Assembly: GCA_002469305.1 (NCBI GenBank)
Contig: DKEY01000022.1
Coordinates: 1 to 7,619 of the forward strand
DNA length: 7,619 nt
Direction of reading: 5' to 3'
Source: Sulfurospirillum sp. UBA6810
GTDB lineage: Bacteria; Campylobacterota; Campylobacteria; Campylobacterales; Sulfurospirillaceae
Numbering within the stretch: the first letter of the stretch is position 1; each line of letters opens with the position of its first letter. Positions 5,469-7,619 of this stretch are shown here, piece after piece. A program made the position numbers and the translations under genes. A model generated the notes under the pieces. The model worked only from the letters and a program-made list of their open reading frames with translations. It did not search any database and had not been told where the DNA came from.

Positions 5469-6365
5469 ATGTCTCTTGGATTTAAAGAGTTTCACGAAAA
5501 GTTCAATTACTTTACTATCCAAGAGAGCATAGAGTTTTACTCTGTATTTGATGCTCATCCCTTTTTAAAATTTTTACGTTTTGACACAACCCTCCTCTCT
5601 TGTATCCAAAGTGAAATCCTAGAGAGAGCGGAGGATTTAAAAACGTACTTTATCTTTGATGCAGATACAAATTTTCAAAAAGATTTGGACTCCCTCCTCA
5701 TGCGTCTTGCTATCGGCGATAGAAAAAGTTACACAGCCTACAAAAAAGAGAATATCTCTCAAATCAGAAGTCGCCATCTGTTTAAAACTCTTTTTGAAAA
5801 AAACATCATTAAAAAAGAGCGCAGTAGAGAAAAGCCTTTGAGAGATTTTAAAGGGCAACTTATCAAAAAAGCTCTGCGAAGATATGAGATACAAGACAAG
5901 ATACATTTTGTGGATAACTTCACAAGATTTTGGTTTACATTTTTAGCTCCGCTTTATGAAAATTCTTTACATGTAGATTCTAGCAAAGTGATGGAAAACA
6001 TAACACAGCAACTTGAACAGTATGTAAGTTTATGTTTTGAAGAGTTGAGCAATGAACTCATCATCAAAAAAATAGGTATAGAAAATATAGAAAATCATGG
6101 GAGTTATTGGGATAAAAATATAGAAATAGACCTTCTAATCGAGAGAAAAGATGGTAAAATACTCGCTGGTGAATCAAAGTGGAAAAATCATAAAGTATGC
6201 AAAAACATACTTAACTCACTGGAAAAAAAATGCAAAAGGGCCAACATAGAAGTGGATACTTTTGTTCTTTTTTCAAAAAGTGGTTTTTCTAAAGAGTTGA
6301 TAAAACTAAACAGAAGTGATGTTGTCTTGTATGATATAAATGAGTTTAAGGAACTGTATGATTGA
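5469..6365 (+). CDS. Stand-alone DUF234-type protein with PD-(D/E)xK-like core, no ATPase domain
   Basis: A cytoplasmic protein of 298 residues. Residues about 75-118 are Arg/Lys-rich and helical, compatible with a winged-helix DNA-binding segment. The stretch KIHFVDNFTRFWFTFLAPLYEN (about 144-165) is the typical opening of the DUF234 domain that ends archaeal-type DEXX-box ATPases. The C-terminal half shows a nuclease-like pattern: FEELSNEL at 190-197, NIEIDLLIE at 217-225 (Asp221) and ILAGESKWKN at 231-240 (Glu235-x-Lys237). In the full-length family an AAA ATPase precedes these parts; here no Walker A or B motif exists, so it is a naturally short version or a remnant. Its ATG at 5469 directly follows the trkH stop with only GGAAAAAG upstream, and its end overlaps flgS by 8 bp. 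Nuclease activity is inferred from the motif; the biological role is unknown. The reading frame is intact throughout. Confidence 0.72.
   Translation: MSLGFKEFHEKFNYFTIQESIEFYSVFDAHPFLKFLRFDTTLLSCIQSEILERAEDLKTYFIFDADTNFQKDLDSLLMRLAIGDRKSYTAYKKENISQIRSRHLFKTLFEKNIIKKERSREKPLRDFKGQLIKKALRRYEIQDKIHFVDNFTRFWFTFLAPLYENSLHVDSSKVMENITQQLEQYVSLCFEELSNELIIKKIGIENIENHGSYWDKNIEIDLLIERKDGKILAGESKWKNHKVCKNILNSLEKKCKRANIEVDTFVLFSKSGFSKELIKLNRSDVVLYDINEFKELYD
5967..5975. repeat. TTACATGTA motif inside the DUF234-type gene (partial copy 4)
   Basis: TTACATGTA at 5967-5975, within TTCTTTACATGTAGATT, shares nine of the ten palindrome bases and the TTCTT left arm with the intergenic copies. It is translated as part of NSLHVDS without breaking the frame. 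It may be a chance match or an insertion of the same repeat into coding sequence. Confidence 0.3.
6348..6352 (+). promoter_or_regulatory. Ribosome binding site AAGGA deciding the flgS start at 6358
   Basis: AAGGA at 6348-6352 lies within the end of the DUF234-type gene, 5 nt before the ATG at 6358. It rules against the earlier in-frame ATG at 6340, which would put the site inside the coding region and add six residues (MSLRNC) to the normal FlgS N-terminus. Confidence 0.65.
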
Positions 6366-7395
6366 TGAAAGCTTGCTCAATAGCCTTAGTAACAAAGAAA
6401 AAGAGATATTTAAAAAAGGGCTTGAAGACCTTATCAATCAAACGTATGTCATAGAAGATGAGTATAAAAAACTAAATGAATCTTACACCTCTTTGCAAGA
6501 TTTTATACGTGAGATGATAGAAGTCCAACCAAATGCCCTGTGGGTTTTAGATACTGAGGGTGAGATTTTTCTGCAAAACTCTGAAGCAAAGTGTCTTAGT
6601 GGTCTGCTCGAACAACTACAAAGTGATAAGGACACATATGAAATCGAATACAAAAACAACTACTATCTTGTAAAAGTAGCCCATCACATAGATAAAACAG
6701 TCATCAGTGCCACAGATATAACAGAGGAAAAGAGAAGGGAACGATTGGCTTCTATGGGACAAGTCGCTGCACACCTCTCACATGAGATAAGAAATCCCAT
6801 CGGCTCGGTTGCACTTTTGGCTTCAACACTTTTTAAAAGAGTAGATATCAAAAGTAAACCTCTAGTGCTTGAGATGAGAAAAGCTATCTGGAGAGTTGAG
6901 CGTATCATAAAAGCGACTCTTTTGTTTACAAAAGGCTTACAGCCAAATTTTACTCATTTTTACCTTGATGAGCTTATAAGTGAGTGTGAAAATGCAACCG
7001 ATGAATATACTTATACCAAAGAGGTTGAGTTTGAGTTTAACTTTCCACATGTAAAAGTAAGAGGAGATAAAGAACTCTTGGTGCTAGTGCTACAAAACTT
7101 CATCTTCAATGCTATTGATGCTATCGAAGAGTTAGAAGAGTCTTCAAAGAAAAATCAAGTAAAAATTGACTACAATGAGACTCAAAGTTCTTATGTACTG
7201 AGTATCGTAGATAGTGGAAAAGAGTTTGAAAACAAAAACATTCTCTTTGAACCATTTAAAACAACAAAAACAAAAGGTCATGGTTTAGGACTTGCCCTTA
7301 GTTTACAAATTATCGAAGCACACAACGGAAAGATAGAGCTTTTAGAAGATACAAAAGGATTTACAATATCTTGGAGAAAAAAAGAAGATGAATGA
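6358..7395 (+). CDS. flgS: FlgS, cytoplasmic sensor histidine kinase of the flagellar FlgS/FlgR (NtrB/NtrC-type) system
   Basis: In Campylobacter and Helicobacter, FlgS phosphorylates the sigma54 activator FlgR and so switches on the rod, hook and basal-body genes. The 345-residue protein has no membrane segment. An N-terminal helical part (1-50, coiled-coil-like from about 12) leads to a PAS-like domain (about 52-120, PNALWVLDTEGEIFLQN). Next comes the dimerisation and phospho-acceptor domain with LASMGQVAAHLSHEIRNPIGS, His142 being the predicted phosphorylated residue. The catalytic domain has the N box QNFIFNAIDAI (246-256, Asn251), a G1-like VDSGKE (284-289), LFEPFKTTK (297-305) and the G2 box GHGLGLALS (307-315). 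G1 lacks the second glycine of DxGxG. The H-box region and N-terminal phrase match the FlgS family rather than generic NtrB, from memory of that family. The gene overlaps the preceding and following genes by 8 bp each, so it is probably expressed with them. No flgR lies in the window. Confidence 0.85.
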   Translation: MIDESLLNSLSNKEKEIFKKGLEDLINQTYVIEDEYKKLNESYTSLQDFIREMIEVQPNALWVLDTEGEIFLQNSEAKCLSGLLEQLQSDKDTYEIEYKNNYYLVKVAHHIDKTVISATDITEEKRRERLASMGQVAAHLSHEIRNPIGSVALLASTLFKRVDIKSKPLVLEMRKAIWRVERIIKATLLFTKGLQPNFTHFYLDELISECENATDEYTYTKEVEFEFNFPHVKVRGDKELLVLVLQNFIFNAIDAIEELEESSKKNQVKIDYNETQSSYVLSIVDSGKEFENKNILFEPFKTTKTKGHGLGLALSLQIIEAHNGKIELLEDTKGFTISWRKKEDE

Positions 7396-7619
7396 AAGTC
7401 TAAAAATATTTCTATCAGATTTAAAGAACTCCTCGAAAGATTTGGCACCTATCATCGTGGTTGTTGCACTTTTTCAACTCGTTGTTATAAAGAGTATCCC
7501 TGATAATTTGGCTTCTATATGTTTGGGTCTTTTTATCGTTGCTGTTGGCTTAGCACTTTTTATACGTGGACTTGAAGTGGGTATCTTCCCTGTCGGAGAA
7601 AATCTGGCAAATGATTTTG
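7388..7619 (+). CDS. DUF1538 family integral membrane protein, N-terminal fragment
   Basis: The gene starts at the ATG at 7388, overlapping the flgS stop by 8 bp, and runs off the right edge after 77 codons with no stop. After a charged cytoplasmic start (MNESLKIFLSDLKNSSKDL) there are two hydrophobic helices, at about 20-36 and 42-60. They are followed by FIRGLEVGIFPVGENLA (58-74), a characteristic signature of DUF1538 membrane proteins. The family is predicted to be a polytopic inner-membrane permease of unknown substrate. Its place at the end of an operon full of ion-transport genes fits a transporter, but that is inference. The overlap with flgS implies translational coupling; GGAG at 7373-7376 is the nearest Shine-Dalgarno-like sequence. 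Confidence 0.78.
   Translation, partial: MNESLKIFLSDLKNSSKDLAPIIVVVALFQLVVIKSIPDNLASICLGLFIVAVGLALFIRGLEVGIFPVGENLANDF

Noticed and set aside
5656..5841. 61-codon + strand frame inside the DUF234-type gene
   Set aside because: It is an out-of-frame overlap with a supported gene, with no ribosome binding site and no recognisable product.
6340..6357. Earlier start for flgS
   Set aside because: It would put the good AAGGA site inside the coding region and add residues not expected in FlgS.
5469..6365. Restriction or anti-phage defence system
   Set aside because: The nuclease-like motif alone is not enough; there is no methylase, ATPase, toxin-antitoxin partner or mobile element nearby, and the neighbours are housekeeping genes.

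Overview
The window looks like chromosomal DNA of a flagellated member of the Campylobacterota (Epsilonproteobacteria), of the Sulfurimonas/Sulfuricurvum/Arcobacter kind. The support is A+T-rich coding sequence with many AGA, ATA and AAA codons, very tight gene packing, and above all a cytoplasmic histidine kinase closely matching the FlgS flagellar kinase of that phylum. The genus cannot be fixed from the sequence alone.

All genes read on the + strand. Left part (1-1017): the C-terminus of a GFA-family (glutathione-dependent formaldehyde-activating-like) protein runs in from the left edge. A 192-bp spacer follows, holding a TTACATGTAA palindrome and a good sigma70-type -10 box. Next is a monocistronic-looking S4-less rRNA pseudouridine synthase of the RsuA/RluE type. 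A 109-bp spacer after it carries two more copies of the same palindrome, one inside a perfect 10-bp-stem inverted repeat.

Right part (1018-7619) reads as one long operon. In order it encodes a CPA2 monovalent cation/proton antiporter with the Asp-Asp motif, a small exported protein with a Cys-X4-Cys pair (unrecognised), TrkA, TrkH, a stand-alone DUF234-type protein with a PD-(D/E)xK-like core, the cytoplasmic kinase FlgS, and the start of a DUF1538 membrane protein cut by the right edge. The genes are separated by at most 14 bp, abut, or overlap by 4-8 bp. The first four form a plausible ion-homeostasis module: TrkH/TrkA for K+ uptake and the antiporter for Na+ (or K+)/H+ exchange. The exported protein is tied to it only by position.

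The most interesting points are (i) the flagellar sensor kinase FlgS downstream of K+ transport genes, (ii) an ATPase-less DUF234 nuclease-fold protein between trkH and flgS, (iii) the unrecognised exported Cys-pair protein translationally overlapped with trkA, and (iv) the dispersed TTACATGTAA palindrome family. I found no rRNA, tRNA, CRISPR array, insertion sequence or integrase, and no strong intrinsic terminator. No gene-free stretch exceeds 300 bases.
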